Origin: Monosiga brevicollis MX1
Taxonomy: Eukaryota > Opisthokonta > Choanoflagellata > Craspedida > Salpingoecidae
Length of the DNA: 64,000 nucleotides
Assembly: GCF_000002865.3 (NCBI RefSeq)
Contig: NW_001865062.1
Span: 395,921-459,920, forward strand
Direction of reading: 5' to 3'
Under the pieces are notes generated by a model. It did not search any database. It was not told where the DNA came from and saw only the letters and a list, made by a program, of their open reading frames with translations. The position numbers and the translations under genes were made by a program. Below, piece by piece: positions 46,180-58,449 of this stretch (the first letter of the stretch is position 1; every line of letters begins with the position of its first letter).

Positions 46180-47583
46180 CCTTGGTTCTGGTGGTGCCGC
46201 GAATGATGGCGATGATGATGATTTCCTTGCTGGTGGTGACCCTGCCGGTGATGCTGGCGGTGGTGGCCATGGCCGTGGCCGTGCTGTTGGCCGTGCTGTT
46301 GGCCATGTCCTTGCTGCATCTGCCCCGAGGGCAGCATATGCACAGGTACACCGTGCATGGGAGAGTTGGGCCCACTTGTCGGGGAGGACACTGCGGGTTG
46401 GCCTGGTTGGCCATGCAGAGTCATGTCGGCCATTTGTGCGTTAAGCATGTGGGCCGCCATAGCTTGAGGCGGGTAGCGATAGCCTTGAGGCACCATGCCT
46501 TGCTGTCCTGGTTGCTGGCCCTGCTGCTGGTGCTGGAATTGCTGTTGTTGTTGTTGCTGCTGCATCTGCGTCCAAAACATTTGCTGCGCGTCTATTGATG
46601 TGGATCACAGCGAATGGACATGCAGAGTTGAGCGGTTCACTTGCGAAGCCCACTTTCAAGTATCACTTGATCAGACGTACACATTTGCGGGGTCATGTAG
46701 TATTGGGGTGGCATGTACATGGCGCCTAAGGTGGGCCGACGGATCAGCCAGGCAGTGCAGAGGAGGAAGGTGAGCTAGTCGAGGGCCACACATGTCTTTG
46801 GAATCGGGCCAGTGGTCCCAGCATGCTTCCAGCCACGTACCACCAGGCATCTGTGCTCCCTCCATACCGGGCATGGGGCCAGAGGGCTGGCCATAATAGT
46901 ATGGAGAGGCCATGCCAAAGCTAGGGTCGTAAAAGCCTTGTGGCTGCGTATTGGTGTGTCATTGTGCGCGTCATTGTGCGCGTGAGGTGTGTACCCTGAT
47001 CTGACACAGAGCTGGAAAGAACACTTTGAGAGCCGGGTGGCGTGAATGCAAGTACGTACGGCTGGAGCGCCGGCGTTGGGACGCATGCCAAAGGAAGACA
47101 TATTCTGAAGCTCCTCCTTTGTGCGGTAGGCCGAATACTGCACCTTGCCACCGCCCACCTCGAGCATGTTGCCAGCGGCCAAGGCATGCGCACGGTCCTC
47201 AGGGTTTTCAAATACCACAAAGGCTAATGTTACAACGAGTTGGTTGATGTGAGTGGGGCGTCAGCTCAACACAGCAAGCAAGATGATGCAGAGGAACATG
47301 AAGGAGTAAGACCTTCACATTTGAAACAGGGCTTGAAACATACCAAAGCCACGCGTGTCACCGTTGGCAGAGCGAGGAATTGTGACGCGCGAAACCGGGC
47401 CAAACACGCCAAATGCCTCTGAAAGGTCGCTGTCCTGAACATCTTCATAGATGTTGCGCACATACAGCGTGGCATCCTTCAAAAGAGAATGAAGCAAAGC
47501 AAGCCATCCATCAGATGGAGACGAGACAACAAACGCGCATCATGCGTCTGCCGTTTACGGCCACGGCCATGCAATGACGATTG

Positions 47584-47636
<53 letters not shown>

Positions 47637-48968
47637 TGGGAGAGACAGTGAGAAGCAAGCACAAACCTTGGTCTCTTCGACTTGGCGTGCTGAGGTGGGA
47701 CCGCTGGATTGGGTTGCAGGGTTGCGAGCTTGGAGCTGGGCAACGGTGATACGCTGGCGCTCGAAAGAGCCGCCGTTGAGCTTCTCGACGGCACGCAGAA
47801 CGGCCTGCTCATCTTCCATGGTCACAAAAGCGACAGGGTTGCGATCCTTGTCCTTGGGGTACAACTTGACGGAGATGACGGAGCCAAAAGGTGAGAGTAG
47901 ATCAATGAGCTGCTTGTCTGTCACTTCGTGGGGCAGACCGGCCAGATACACGGTGCGCTTGCGCGACTCCTCCTTGAGCTGTGCACCCGTTTGATAACGC
48001 TCCAATCGAATGTTCTTGCCGTTGACGACGACACCTTCTAGTTCGTCGAGAGCTACAGAATGTTTGGGGTGTCAGCTAATAAGCATTGGCGGGAGAGCGA
48101 GGCTGGGATCATGAGTATGCAACAAGTTCAAAAAAGGCTTACCACGCTGCGCCAACTGCGGGTCATCGTAGTGCACGATTGCAAAGCCACGGCTCTTGCC
48201 CTCGGCAGTCGTCATCACCTTGGCCGAGGATGGTGCACCAATGCTGGCAAAAGTATCAAAGATGGTCTTTGGTGTGTGCACGCAACAAGGGGCATGAGCG
48301 TGCAGGGCTTGCACAAACTACGTGTCGTTTTTTGCTGGGCAGGGCAAGGGAGCCAAACCTTATTGTCCACGTCTTCGGCCAGGTTCTTGACAAAAAGAGT
48401 GCCGGAGCTGGCAGCAGACGAGGCGGGCTGGGAGGGGGTGAAGGAGAGGGAGATTCCCTTGTCATCGTTCCCACCAGTGAGATCCATGCCATCCAGCACC
48501 TTGATCGCTTCAATGGCTGCAGGATGGCAGCACGGCATATGGTAGGTGAGTTTGATGCGGTGTGCGGTGCCCCCCCCTGTGGGAAGCGATTGGCATGGTG
48601 TCGGACTACTAGCAATCGCTTTTCTATGTCTTGTCTCCCCCTGCTATTCAGTCTGAGCGAGTTACAAGCAGTCACCCCAGGGCGAGCTGGAAGAGGCGTT
48701 GGGAATAACGAGACAGCTCTTTCGTATTGCCTCAGTCGCTGACCCTCGCCAAGCACATGTCAAGGGTATGCGCACCTGAATCAACATCTTCGAAATTGAC
48801 GTAACCGTGACCCAACGGCTTGTTCGAAATGGAGTCACGGATGATGTGGATGCTCTTGAAGTCACCGATGGCACCAAAGAGCTCAGCAAGCTGGCTCTCC
48901 GTGGCCGTCTCGGGCAGGTGATCAATCCTCAGCGAAGCGCTGGGTTCATTGACGTCGCTGGTAGCCAT
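46086..48968 (-). CDS. PABPC: Poly(A)-binding protein with four RRMs and a Gln/His-rich tail
   Basis: Cytoplasmic PABP-type protein. ATG at 48968. RRM1: SLRIDHLPETATESQLAELF and GHGYVNFEDVDS (48770-48930). RRM2: SGTLFVKNLAEDVDNKV, then TIFDTFASIGAPSSAKVMTT and KSRGFAIVHYDD (48150-48410). RRM3: KRTVYLAGLPHEVTDKQLID and NPVAFVTMEDEQA (47800-47970). RRM4: DATLYVRNIYEDVQDSDLSE, VTIPRSANGDTRGFG and FVVFENPEDRA (47190-47480). RNP2 (LYVRNI) and RNP1-like (GFGFV) motifs are visible. The tail is Met/Gly/Pro/Gln-rich, with MPPQYYMTPQ, a Gln run, GHGHGHHRQHHRQGHH and 15 Gln near 46132-46176. The MLLE/PABC domain found in animal PABPC1 is not visible. Stop TGA is at 46086-46088. A T51 run (as A51 on +, 47584-47634) lies in the intron between RRM3 and RRM4. 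Confidence 0.88.
47584..47634. repeat. A51 homopolymer in a PABP intron
   Basis: Fifty-one A on the plus strand, so T51 on the gene strand, in the intron between the RRM3 and RRM4 exons. It is about 110 bp upstream of the acceptor. Confidence 0.95.
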
Positions 48969-49292
48969 GGCGTGAAGTTGTCTTCTGCAAAAAAAACAAG
49001 CGTCCGTCTGCATGACCAAACTTCAATGAGCTGCGCACAGTGTCTCATGCATCTGGACCCAGCTTCCTTGCTGACTCCTGTCAGAGATACCGTCTCAAAT
49101 CCACGCTCTATCAAATCGCATCATCACTTCAGGCAGCACGACCCCAGAAGGACGGGGACGCGCCTTCACACGCACACGCACGCGCTTCAAATGCTTTTTC
49201 TTGCCACACCTCACTCACTGACCTGAAGGTGTAAAGTGCGACACATCACACAACATCACACACACACACACTCTCTCTCTCTCTTGATTTTC

Positions 49293-49330
<38 letters not shown>

Positions 49331-49596
49331 CATTGAGAAAGGAAAGAGGGGAAGACAGAGCGGGCAAGGACGGAGGTGTGGCTGGATGGAAGGCAGTCAA
49401 AGCAGGTGTGTGTGTGTGTGGGGGGGTCTTCAGAGGACAATGACGGTTGCTCTGATCTGATTTCAAGCCAGTGTCTAACCTTTTTTTTTTTTTTTGTTCC
49501 CATCTGGGTGTATGAATTAGCAACACTAACGTACAACACGAGGGACGAGACGGGTTTGGCAGCAAGCACGGTACAAGGGTGCATGTCGTCGGCTCT
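48969..49596. other. Intergenic region between PABP and the DUF5054 gene, with CA/CT/GT repeats
   Basis: 628 bases upstream of PABP. It holds adjoining (CA)n, (CT)n and (GT)n tracts at 49258-49330; the CA and GT arms could pair with each other. A T15 run lies at 49481-49495. No gene is seen. Confidence 0.5.
49258..49330. repeat. Compound (CA)n-(CT)n-spacer-(GT)n repeat, inverted arms
   Basis: CA about 7 units (49258-49271), CT about 7 units, a short TTGATTTTCTTT spacer, then GT about 17 units (49296-49329). Confidence 0.9.
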
Positions 49597-52500
49597 TTAA
49601 TGCAGATGTAAGGCAAAGCGAAACTGCAAGTCACAGTACAAGCCCCGGGGGCTCTCAGTGCTATTGACAAATGGGAACCAAAAGGGATAGTTTCTACCAA
49701 GATGCGGAAAGTCAACCAGAGTGAGCCATGGAACCACCAAACAGCAGTGAGCCCGCCAGCCCTGCACCCCGTTTATTTATCCATTCCTCCAAGTCTGGCA
49801 TGCGTCGCTCGTGATACCCCCTCTTCACGAAAGCGGTGCCCCGAAAAAAAGACATACGTATTCCATGGGTTGGCCAAAAGAAGAAAGTTGGCGCCCAAGC
49901 TCAGGTCAGGAGAATCCACCAACGGCGTAGGAAATGGAGTTGCGCCACCCCAGCTTACAATGGGCGCATCCACCGTTTCAATGAACATGCGCACGCTCTC
50001 TAAATCAAACACAAGGCGAATAAATGAAAGCCGTCGTCCGCCATAGCCAGCTGAGCCCGAGACATGGACGAACCTTGGGCACTCTGATAGGTCACGCCAG
50101 AGAGCACAGCTTGCAGGCCACGGCCGCCGCCCATGGCCACATCGGTTACATCCACCAGCTGACCAAGTTTGTCCATGACCCAGATGTCGCTGCCAGTCGG
50201 CACATCGTTGCCCGTGGGATCAAAACCAAAATAAAGGGCTTCGGGATAACGGGTTGACGTCTTGTTGAAAAGCAGTACCCTCGACGTCAGTACGCCATTT
50301 CGAGACGCGTTGTACACGATCCAGGCGGAGCTGGGCGCACCAAAGGCCGTATGCAGCTCCTCGGCAAAAGTTGTCTAACAATGGCCCAAGAATCCCCGTC
50401 AAAACTTTTTGAAAAAAAAAAAGAAGAGAGGAAAAAAAAAAAAGAGAAAGGCCCCAGCAAGCGCGCCTCTCCTTTGAGTCCGCTTTGCGCTGGCTTCAAT
50501 CACGAGTTGCAACAAAAGCAACATTTGCAAACACACCTGTACAATGACAGCGCTTTGCTCGGCGTTATACAAAATCTTTTGCAGATTGGGAGAAGCCTTT
50601 TGCGAGACACAACCTTGGCTTTCATTGCAGCCCGGCTTGCCGTATTCATTTTCGCCTCCCGTTCCCGCGCGCAGGTACGAATCTCGCAGCTCTGAGGCAA
50701 AGTCATCGTCCGTCAAGGTTTGGTACAAAAGTGTGCCCAATTGATGTTGATCGTCCGCAAAGGTCGTGCCCGTTGTCTCGTCCAACAAGGCCACGAGGGC
50801 ACCGTTAGCAGCGCTAAAGCGCATGGTCAACCAGCCGCCAACCTTGCTGAGCGACAGGTTTGCCACGGGCGAAAATCCCGCCAAGCTGGGCGCCTGCGCA
50901 GGCACGGCCCTCAGCTCCTCGCGGAACGCTGCCTCGACCGGGGATCCTTGCAGCGCAGCTAGGGGCAAGTCGAAACCGAATTTACGCTGCTCGGTCCAAC
51001 TGCTGGCCAGGGTGGTGTAGTACGAGTTATTGCCAGCCAGTATGTCGGCGTGGAATTCGGCGTTGGAATATCCGTGGTCCTGGTACGGCCCATAAGACTG
51101 CACGTGGAGACCCCACGTGTGCTCACTGTTCTTGATGGCCAGACGCAAAAAGTCGTACAGCTTGGCATCGGTTGAGTAGTCACACGTTTGCGCACGCTCA
51201 CAAAATGCTGCAAGCATAGCCGGGACCCTGCCAGATGAGGCTCTTTCTTCTCAAACTTACCCATGTCAAGGAAGGCAAGCAAAAACAAAGCAAACACGAG
51301 CTCACCTTGTACTCGATGAATGGCACGCATCTCAGCCGTCTTGATGGGGTCTGAAGGCACGCCCATAAGCCAAGTATCTGTCAGGTCCTGCGTGATGACA
51401 GGCAGATTGTCACGGTGCTTGTCGAGGACGTCAATGTATGCGTCGAGTGTGGAAGATACAATCTACATGTCAGCAACAAGAAAAGAGCAAAGCGTTAGCT
51501 GAAGAAGCAAAGCAGCGCAAGGCCGGCGCCAGTTTTTGACGCTTTCTTCTTTGAGTTGCTCAGCACCACACACACATATGCAACGCACCTCGGCGCCTGG
51601 AAAGATGGCAGCAATTTCAGCCCAGTTGCTCTCCACCTCTAGGGTACTCATGGGTGGACCCGCGTTGTCCCCGCGCCAAGCATAGATGATGGCCTATTGA
51701 TGGTCAAGACGATGATGGGTACAGCAGTCATAAGACTTTGTCATGCCACAGTCACGTATCGTTTTATCTCCACGGGTCCGCGCAGCTTTCTGCGGTTGCC
51801 AAGTCGAAGTTCAAAAGAGGAAAACAGATTGCTTGTCCAGACACACCTCATCAAGCCCGGGAACGACAACATAGTCTCGAGCAGGCGAACTGTCCCCCGC
51901 CGAGGGTAGTTGCCCATAATCGTAAGCGTGCCAGAGGGCGATGATCTCGGTTTCAGTGGCCACATCACGCCACAGAAAAGCCGGAGGCACGTTGACTGTG
52001 GTGTAATACGCAAACAGATTAGAGAACCGCAGGTTAAAGCCTCATATCACACGCGACAGATGAGGGAACAGGCAGGCTTAGGTCCGATTGCTCACCGGGG
52101 AATACGCGGCTGTTGCTGCCCTCGCTCACGCCCTTGAGACCATTAGCCGCGAAGACAGGGATCAAGCTTCGAGTCATGCCTGGGACATCTCGCTGGGAAT
52201 AAACCGTCTTGTGACTCTGATTGTAAAGGGTGCCCCGGGGGCAGAGGTGGGATGAGAAGAGGAAGCGCAGGAATGACCTGCTGCCTCTGGCCCCACAGCG
52301 TTTTATATTTTGGTGAGGAGCAGGGGGAGGGGAGGGGAAGCCGGGGTCAATGCCGCCATACCACGTTGAAGCGATCGTCCAGGTCGTGGGTCATGCGAAT
52401 GGCAAATGTCAGCATCTCAGGGGTCAGGAGGGCCGTTTCCAGGTTGTGCGGCAGAGCGTGCCAGTAAATGTAGCCGGCGCGGATGGCGTTTTCCACCAAT

Positions 52501-53240
52501 GTCTTGTTGGCTTCACTGGGGCAATGCAGCCCAGCATTGGCCGGACAATCAAAGTAAAGGGAAATCTGCAACGTATCAGGCAAGGCGCAAGGTCAGCATG
52601 CAGACAGAGCATGGTTGAGGCGTGATGGGTGGGTTTAAGCAAAGTTGTCACGAGCAAAAATGGAAACCGGCGCACAGACCAGGTAGCTGTGGGTGAGCCA
52701 GCGCAACTGGGCCGAGCTGTTGGACTGAGCAAGCGCGGCGCCAACTTGTGCAGCACGAGGAAAGTAGGTATCAAAGTATTCGTTCACAATGTTAACCGTC
52801 AGATCAGCATAACCTATGAAGGGGACGGCGGGTGGAGCCGAGCTCAGTAAGCATGACGACACAAGCTCACGCAGCGGATAAACGAGTAGCAAACGTTGGC
52901 TGAACCGACCAGCATCAAAGTGGTTTGATTGGACCACATGAACCTTGCGAATGGTAACGGCATCGCCTGGGTAGAAGCACGAGGGGGCATCCTTCTCTGC
53001 AGCATCCATAAAGGCCCACTCGAGCTCAGAGTGCGCCCCAAGGGGCGACAGAGGCGCCCGGGCCGGGTCGTAGCAGCAGCCGCGCTGCTCACACAACTGA
53101 ACCGTAATCCCAGCATAACCACAGTCTGCCCGCGTGGACACGCTACTGCACGTCGCCAGTGGCCGAGCCCCAGCCCTCCAGCCCGGCAGTCCCACCACCA
53201 TCACCACCACCGCCATCGTCACGACTGTCGCGCGTGCCAT
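49597..53240 (-). CDS. Secreted trefoil-domain + DUF5054 (glycoside hydrolase 38-like) protein
   Basis: ATG at 53240 opens a signal peptide (MARATVVTMAVVVMVVGLPG, cleavage near ARP). A trefoil (P-type) domain follows: CSSVSTRADCGYAG, VQLCEQRGCCYDP, SCFYP, with the six spaced Cys. The catalytic-like region starts VHVVQSNHFDAG, the form of the GH38/DUF5054 start (H-x-D). Then come YADLTVNIVNEYFDTYFPRA (52745-52815), IYWHALPHNLETALLTPEML near 52410-52480, GPPMSTLEVESNWAEIAAIF near 51600-51665, TDTWLMGVPSDPIKTAEMRA near 51320-51385, EHTWGLHVQSYGPYQDHGYS (51050-51125) and a C-terminal beta-rich part. The last exon starts NYPFWFPFVN and ends LYCDLQFRFALHLH, like the NFPMWY...RFRF close of DUF5054 proteins; stop TAA is at 49597-49599. 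About nine introns. Substrate unknown; a lysosomal or secreted glycosidase is likely. Confidence 0.8.
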
Positions 53241-53524
53241 TCTGATGGTCACAGAGCACAACAGTAAACTACAACACCACAACAGTCATCTACAACACCC
53301 GTCTCTCCCTCTCTCTCTCCCTCTCTCTCTCTCTCTGAAAATTTTGACGAAATTTTTTCACGAGAGAGAGAGAGAGAGAGAAAGACGGAGTGTGTGTGTG
53401 TGTGTGTCTCGGCGGGCGAAGACGACCAGGTCCATTCATTGGCCCCTGAAGAAGAGGGTTGGCATCGGGTGTGGGTCATTGGGGCAGCTCGGTGGTGGCA
53501 AGGCTCTGCTGCACTGTGGCAAAA
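53241..53524. promoter_or_regulatory. Head-to-head promoter region with inverted CT/GA arms
   Basis: 284 bases between divergent starts. (CT)n at 53301-53336 and (GA)n at 53364-53384 surround an AT-rich centre that is itself nearly palindromic (GAAAATTTT...AAATTTTTTC). The arms can pair into a hairpin or form a triplex. A short (GT)n follows at 53393-53407. Confidence 0.6.
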
Positions 53525-56500
53525 ATGGATTTGGAGGCGTTGCTGCAGGACGAGGAGGAGCTGGAGGCACAGCGCGAAGCGCAGGCAGAAGCTGAACGGG
53601 CTGCGCAGCAAGCTCAGCAACCAAGTCATCGCTTTGGCCACGGCCATGGTTATGGCCATGGGCACGGCGTGCGCTTGACAGCACAAGGTCATGCAGTGCC
53701 ACGTCCGGCCATGCGCGCGCCTACCTACGCCCACCAGCTCCAAGATGCCTACGACGACCTTCTCAAACGTCATGCCACGTGAGTTGCAGCATCAGTTGGG
53801 GGGGGTCTTTGATCATCTCACAACTTGCACTCAACATCGGGCCTCCCTCATCCGTCGCAACACCGCCATAATAGAGCCGAGGGCACCATCGAAACGCTCA
53901 AGCTTGTGCAGGGAAATGGGACCGGCTTTGATGATAGCGATGTCGAGGATGATGCCATCAATCGCTCGCAATATGAATATGATCTCGAGCAAGCCCGAGC
54001 CGCCACCCGCCGAGCGCAACTCGAAGCGACGCGCGCCCGAGGTACAGGCGTGGTGATCCGCTTTGCTTCATTATATGCGTAGCCGACCCTTGGGCTTTGA
54101 TAGATCTCAAATGATTGACAACAGCTCTTCCATCTCCCCTTTGTTCGTGCTGCCTTCCAAGCTCATTCACTGACTCTCTTGCTTGATAGAGAACATGCTA
54201 CACATGGAGAACGAACTCAATGCTTGCCGCCGTGAGCTGCAAGCCCAAGCCCAAACCCACGAAGCCAATCACCAAGCGCGTGGGGAGCTGGAAAACCAGC
54301 TCGCGGCCACCGAGGATCGGCTCGAACGCTGCATACAGGAAAACGACCTCTTGGTCCAGGACTACAATGCCCTGGCAGACAGCTACAATCAGCTCCGTGA
54401 AGAAATGGCAAGCCACGAGCAAGACGACAGCGCACGCACGCAACGCATGCAAGAGGAAATCGACTATTGGCGTTCCCAATGCCACCAGCAGGAAGATAGC
54501 CGCGTTCACTTGGCAACAAAGCCCACGACGATCGGCCAGGACCTTCAGCTAACGCCCCAGGACCGTCAGCTACCGCCCCATCGGCCCACTAGTGCCGCGC
54601 AACGGGCCCGGGATGAACTCTCAGGTAGCATCGCCGCTGAGTCCGACCCAAGGAATTTACCCACAACGGCCACTGGTGCTATCGATTTGATGGCACTGCG
54701 CTTCGACCTGGGCCAGCTGCTCCAGCAACTTCACGAGGTCGTTTCCGAGGCATTTTTGGCCCGCCAGTCGCTCGATCGGTTGACCAGCCTCAGCAACTCA
54801 CCCCATGCTCAAGATCGCGTGTCCCTTGATCAAGATATCGTTGAAGTCCAAGACCAAATTCGTGAGCTGCGACAGCGTTACGATCACTTTTGCAAACAAC
54901 ACCAACAGCACGTGTTGCGCTTCCCTGATCTTACAGCCGTGCCAAGCGAATGGCTACGGCCACCCACCTTTCCGGCCCTTCCGATTGACCCACGCTCCAG
55001 TGCCCGCCAAGCCGGCCATGCCGCCATGGCCACGCAGCGTGCTACCCAAGCCGAACGCCGTGAAGCTCTTCGCCCCGTGCTCGAGACACCCACCTCCGAA
55101 TCCCCGCCAACGCCACCCGTAGATGATACGGCCACAGCAGCCACCCAACCTGCCACTAGCATCAGTGCGAGCCACACCGTCTCACGCAGAGAAGCAACGA
55201 CCCTATCAAGAGCATCGGCCGATGAACAAAGTCAGCAGGCCCACAAGCCAAGTGCGCGCTCACTCCGACCGGTATCGCTGAGCGAGCTCGAAGCCACAAG
55301 TCCGACTGCATCAGAGGTCGAGGTTGAGCCTCTCCGGCAAAGCGCGATCAGCGACGATGCAATGCAGTCCCCACTGCGACACAGCATTCTGAAGACGTCG
55401 CGCGAGCAACGGGGTTCGCTGGTTGCTGATTTGGAGCGCTCAGTGCGGTTTGCGAGCGATGACACCGTCTATGATATCAGTCCAGCGGGGCAACCGGGCG
55501 TGCTGTCGCGATTCTTCTCCAATGGGGATCGTCAACCCCGCTTTGTGCCCTCCAAGGGCGTGTCACCCTCATCGGCCTTGTCTACTGCTGTTGGCCGTCT
55601 ACCCAATCTTGCTAGTGCAGCCGTTGGTGCCTCTCCATCTCTTGCTGGCACCCGCGCTCGGACAGCTGTTCCTACCAGCGCCACGGCAGAGACCAACGAC
55701 TCGGCCTCCCCCCCGGCCACCACCTCTGTCAATCAAAAGGATCCCGAACTTGGACCCTCTTCAGTGGCATCATCACTGTCGTCTTCTTTTACCCGCTCCT
55801 TCACCAACTATCCGGATGGCCAAAGCATGGATTCTGTCACTGCAACACCTCGCGCGCAGTTGGCGGACCTCGACCGATACAACGCCTTGGCTGAAGTGTT
55901 TGGCCCCGCAGTTGTTCGGCCCTTGCGACGCGCAGCATCGCACCGGGCCACGCCACTCAAGCCCCGCCACGCTGGCTCCGCATCTGCTCCTACCGATCGG
56001 GCGGATCTTTCCCAATCTTTACGAACTAGCTCCTTTCTTGGCGAACGAGAGCACAGTATGACGCGGTCAGTGGGCACGCCCAGCCGCGGAGAGATTGAGG
56101 CCCCTGATGCGGATACTCCTTTGAGCAGCACGCCTCGTCGCCGTCACATGACACGGCGCACAGCCAGTACAGAACCCCCAGAGTGGCCCACATCCCCCCG
56201 CGAGCGGTCCTTGGAAAACTCGTTGCTGCGTTTGCAGGTTGCATGCGATGGTTTGCGCGACGAGGTGGAGCAGGCCGACCGTCGGCGCTCAGAGCGGCTT
56301 GTACGAGGTCAATCTCACCCCCCAGCGGATGCTTCCCTGCTAGCCCACGGGCCCCCCATGCCCGCAGATGTGCTAAATAGCACCCCATTGCCTGGGCGCC
56401 ATACTTCCGCCGGCTTACCACCGGCCGCCGCAGCCAGCCCAGTCGAAGACGTGGCTGCACCGATTTCCACATCAGATCTGATACCGGTCGTGACTGATCG

Positions 56501-56600
56501 TGAGGCCCGCCATGTGCAGCCCATTCTGGATCGGGCAGACGCGGCTTTGCGCCGTTCACGCCGCGCTCTTGGTGACAGTGGGCGGTCAGAAGCCGAGTAA
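53525..56600 (+). CDS. Large coiled-coil protein, function unknown
   Basis: Three exons: 53525-53778, 53875-54041 and 54190-56600, joined in frame to 943 codons plus stop. I do not recognise a family. The N-terminus is a charged helix (MDLEALLQDEEELEAQREAQ) followed by a short His/Gly run (HGHGYGHGHG). A coiled coil covers about 54190-54500 (ENELNACRRELQAQAQTHEA, LAATEDRLERCIQENDLLVQ). A second helical stretch lies near 54700-54910 (LGQLLQQLHEVVSEAFLARQ, VQDQIRELRQRYDHFCKQHQ). The remaining 560 residues are Ser/Thr/Pro-rich and disordered. They contain many SP/TP sites and several SRFF/SVRFA-type short motifs, plus a final helical piece (LDRADAALRRSRRALG). The make-up suggests a cytoskeletal or centrosomal scaffold; this is inference. 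The last exon is unusually long for the window. Confidence 0.82.
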
Positions 56601-57040
56601 TACCGGGCGCACATCCATTATGTCTTTATCCTGTATTTTTCTCACCACATTAGTCCCTTGTGATGAGCAGGCCTCGCCTCATGGAGTGCCAATTCAAGTT
56701 TTGCGTTCAGATGTTTTCGCACACAAGTGGCCTTCTATAACCCCTTTCATTGCAACCAGTCCCGTCGCGCCGAGAAGCAAAACAGCAAAAGCACAAAAGA
56801 AAAAAAAAGAAATACCAAGGAGGAAAAAAATAGAGGAGAAGACGATGATGACGATGAAGGAGAAGAAGAATAGCCGGGGAAATGAGCAGGAGGGATCTCG
56901 ACATCAAATGATACAATTAGGCCACCTGATCTTCACGGGATTTGGGCGTTGGGCGTGCGCCCCGAGTTTGAAGCGATTGCAGGTGGCCTCGCTGGCTTGG
57001 TATGTTCATCGGTGATAAATTCGATATACGAACAGCATGC
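56601..57040. other. Convergent spacer coiled-coil gene/EMC7
   Basis: 440 bases between stop codons, with a purine-rich stretch (56790-56890, GAAGAAG/AAAAAG). Nothing coding is seen. Confidence 0.4.
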
Positions 57041-58449
57041 CTATTGGCTGGCCTTCTTGCGGTTCTTGCGAGCGGGCTGCGCCTCGCCGTTCTGCTGATT
57101 GCCCGTGAGGCTGGCCCTGTCGCAAAAGGATAAGCGGTAGATTGTGAGCACGCGGGACAGAAATCTGGTTTGAGCATAACTGTCGACACGAGGAAACCCA
57201 GGCGAGAGCATACAAGGACTCGGCCAGGCTAAAGTTGGCAAGGTTGTTGGCCATGGGCTCATGTCCGGTCTCTTGGCGAAGCTCCTTTTGCATCTCCTGG
57301 AGAAAGGTGATTTGCATCGTGCCGAGTAAGCTACACGAGAACATTGTTGCTCTGATGGCTCAAGGCGAGATAGGATGACTGCGCATGCAACACACCTCCA
57401 TGGTCTCCTTGGAAGGCATCAGATACATGAGGGCCATGGGTAGGAGCGCCATCAAGATCTAAGGCCCGAGCGAAAACTCAGACATGTTAGCTGAAAGAGT
57501 CAATGCAGGCGATGTGCTTGTGACCAATTCTGGATGCTTGTGAAGTGTGAGGCACGGCCTACCATGGGGTTCATCAGCAGTTCCATGATGTTCCAGGGCT
57601 TGCGTGGCTCAAAGTAAGAGGTGCGACTGGTGGTGGGCACGCGAAGGCCAACGTCCTCATCGTAGGTGACTTTGACAGGTGGCAAACCTGTACACAATGC
57701 ACGGAAATGAGCAATGTTGCAACGGAAAAAGCAAAAACAACGAAACAAACAAACAAAAAAACAAAAAAAGCAACAATGGATCGATGGCTAAGCCAAGGCC
57801 GGGCATATACACTGGCAGCAAAGGGGCTTACCGCCGACGGGATCTGCCTGAAACACGCGGGCGCCAAAGTCAAAGCGGTCGTCCACGTCGACGCGGTAGG
57901 CGTTGAAGGAAAAGTCGGGGTGCACCACCTAGGCACCCATGCAGCGCGCAGCACGGGCATTGAGCATGAGTGAGACACAGGGCAGAGACATGATTGGTAA
58001 TGGCTTCAGTCCGAAAGCAATGCATGGAACAGATCCAACAGCGGCAGGGTGGGTAAATCAAGAAGTGCAGACCTCGAGGAGGTAGGACGCGCTTGGAATG
58101 CCGGTGAGCTCAAAGGTGCCATCCTTGGCCAGAAATGTCTGGCAGGGCAGGAGGGCGCGTCAACAGCACGCATGAGTCTGGCCCACAGGCAATCTCAACC
58201 ATCGGCTCGGACAGCCCCGCGCCATGAGGAGCACGGGACGGGAGGTGAAGAGAGACGTACCACGTGAGCGCCGCCATCGAGCAGCACCTTGGTCGCCAGG
58301 AAAAAGTCAATCACGTTGACGTTTTCCGGGGGCACGACCCGACCTCGAATGCTGTTGTGGCCACTAGAGCCAGCCACTGCCGTCAAGCAGCAGCCCACCA
58401 GAGCCATGAAGACCCCGAGTAGCCGCAGCGCTGCCATTTGCTTCGTCAT
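57041..58449 (-). CDS. EMC7: ER membrane protein complex subunit 7 (EMC7)
   Basis: Subunit of the EMC insertase, with a lumenal beta-sandwich and one membrane helix. ATG at 58449 (MTKQMAALRLLGVFMALVGC), a signal peptide; an alternative ATG lies four codons on. Blocks on the minus strand: IRGRVVPPENVNVIDFFLAT with KVLLDGGAHV (58270-58350), TFLAKDGTFELTGIPSASYL (58075-58135; human [20 protein letters not shown]), VVHPDFSFNAYRVDVDDR (57870-57930), LPPVKVTYDEDVGL, RTSYFEPRKPWNIMELLMNP (57560-57630; human SYFIKRESWGWTDFLMNPM), ILMALLPMALMYLMPSKE as the membrane helix (57405-57455), and a basic tail (ARKNRKKASQ). Stop TAG is at 57041-57043. Five or six introns. A clear ortholog. Confidence 0.93.

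Noticed and set aside
46086-46600. Poly-Leu/Val plus-strand frame opposite the PABP tail
   Set aside because: It is the antisense shadow of the Gln/His-rich PABP C-terminus, which is supported by four upstream RRMs in the other direction.
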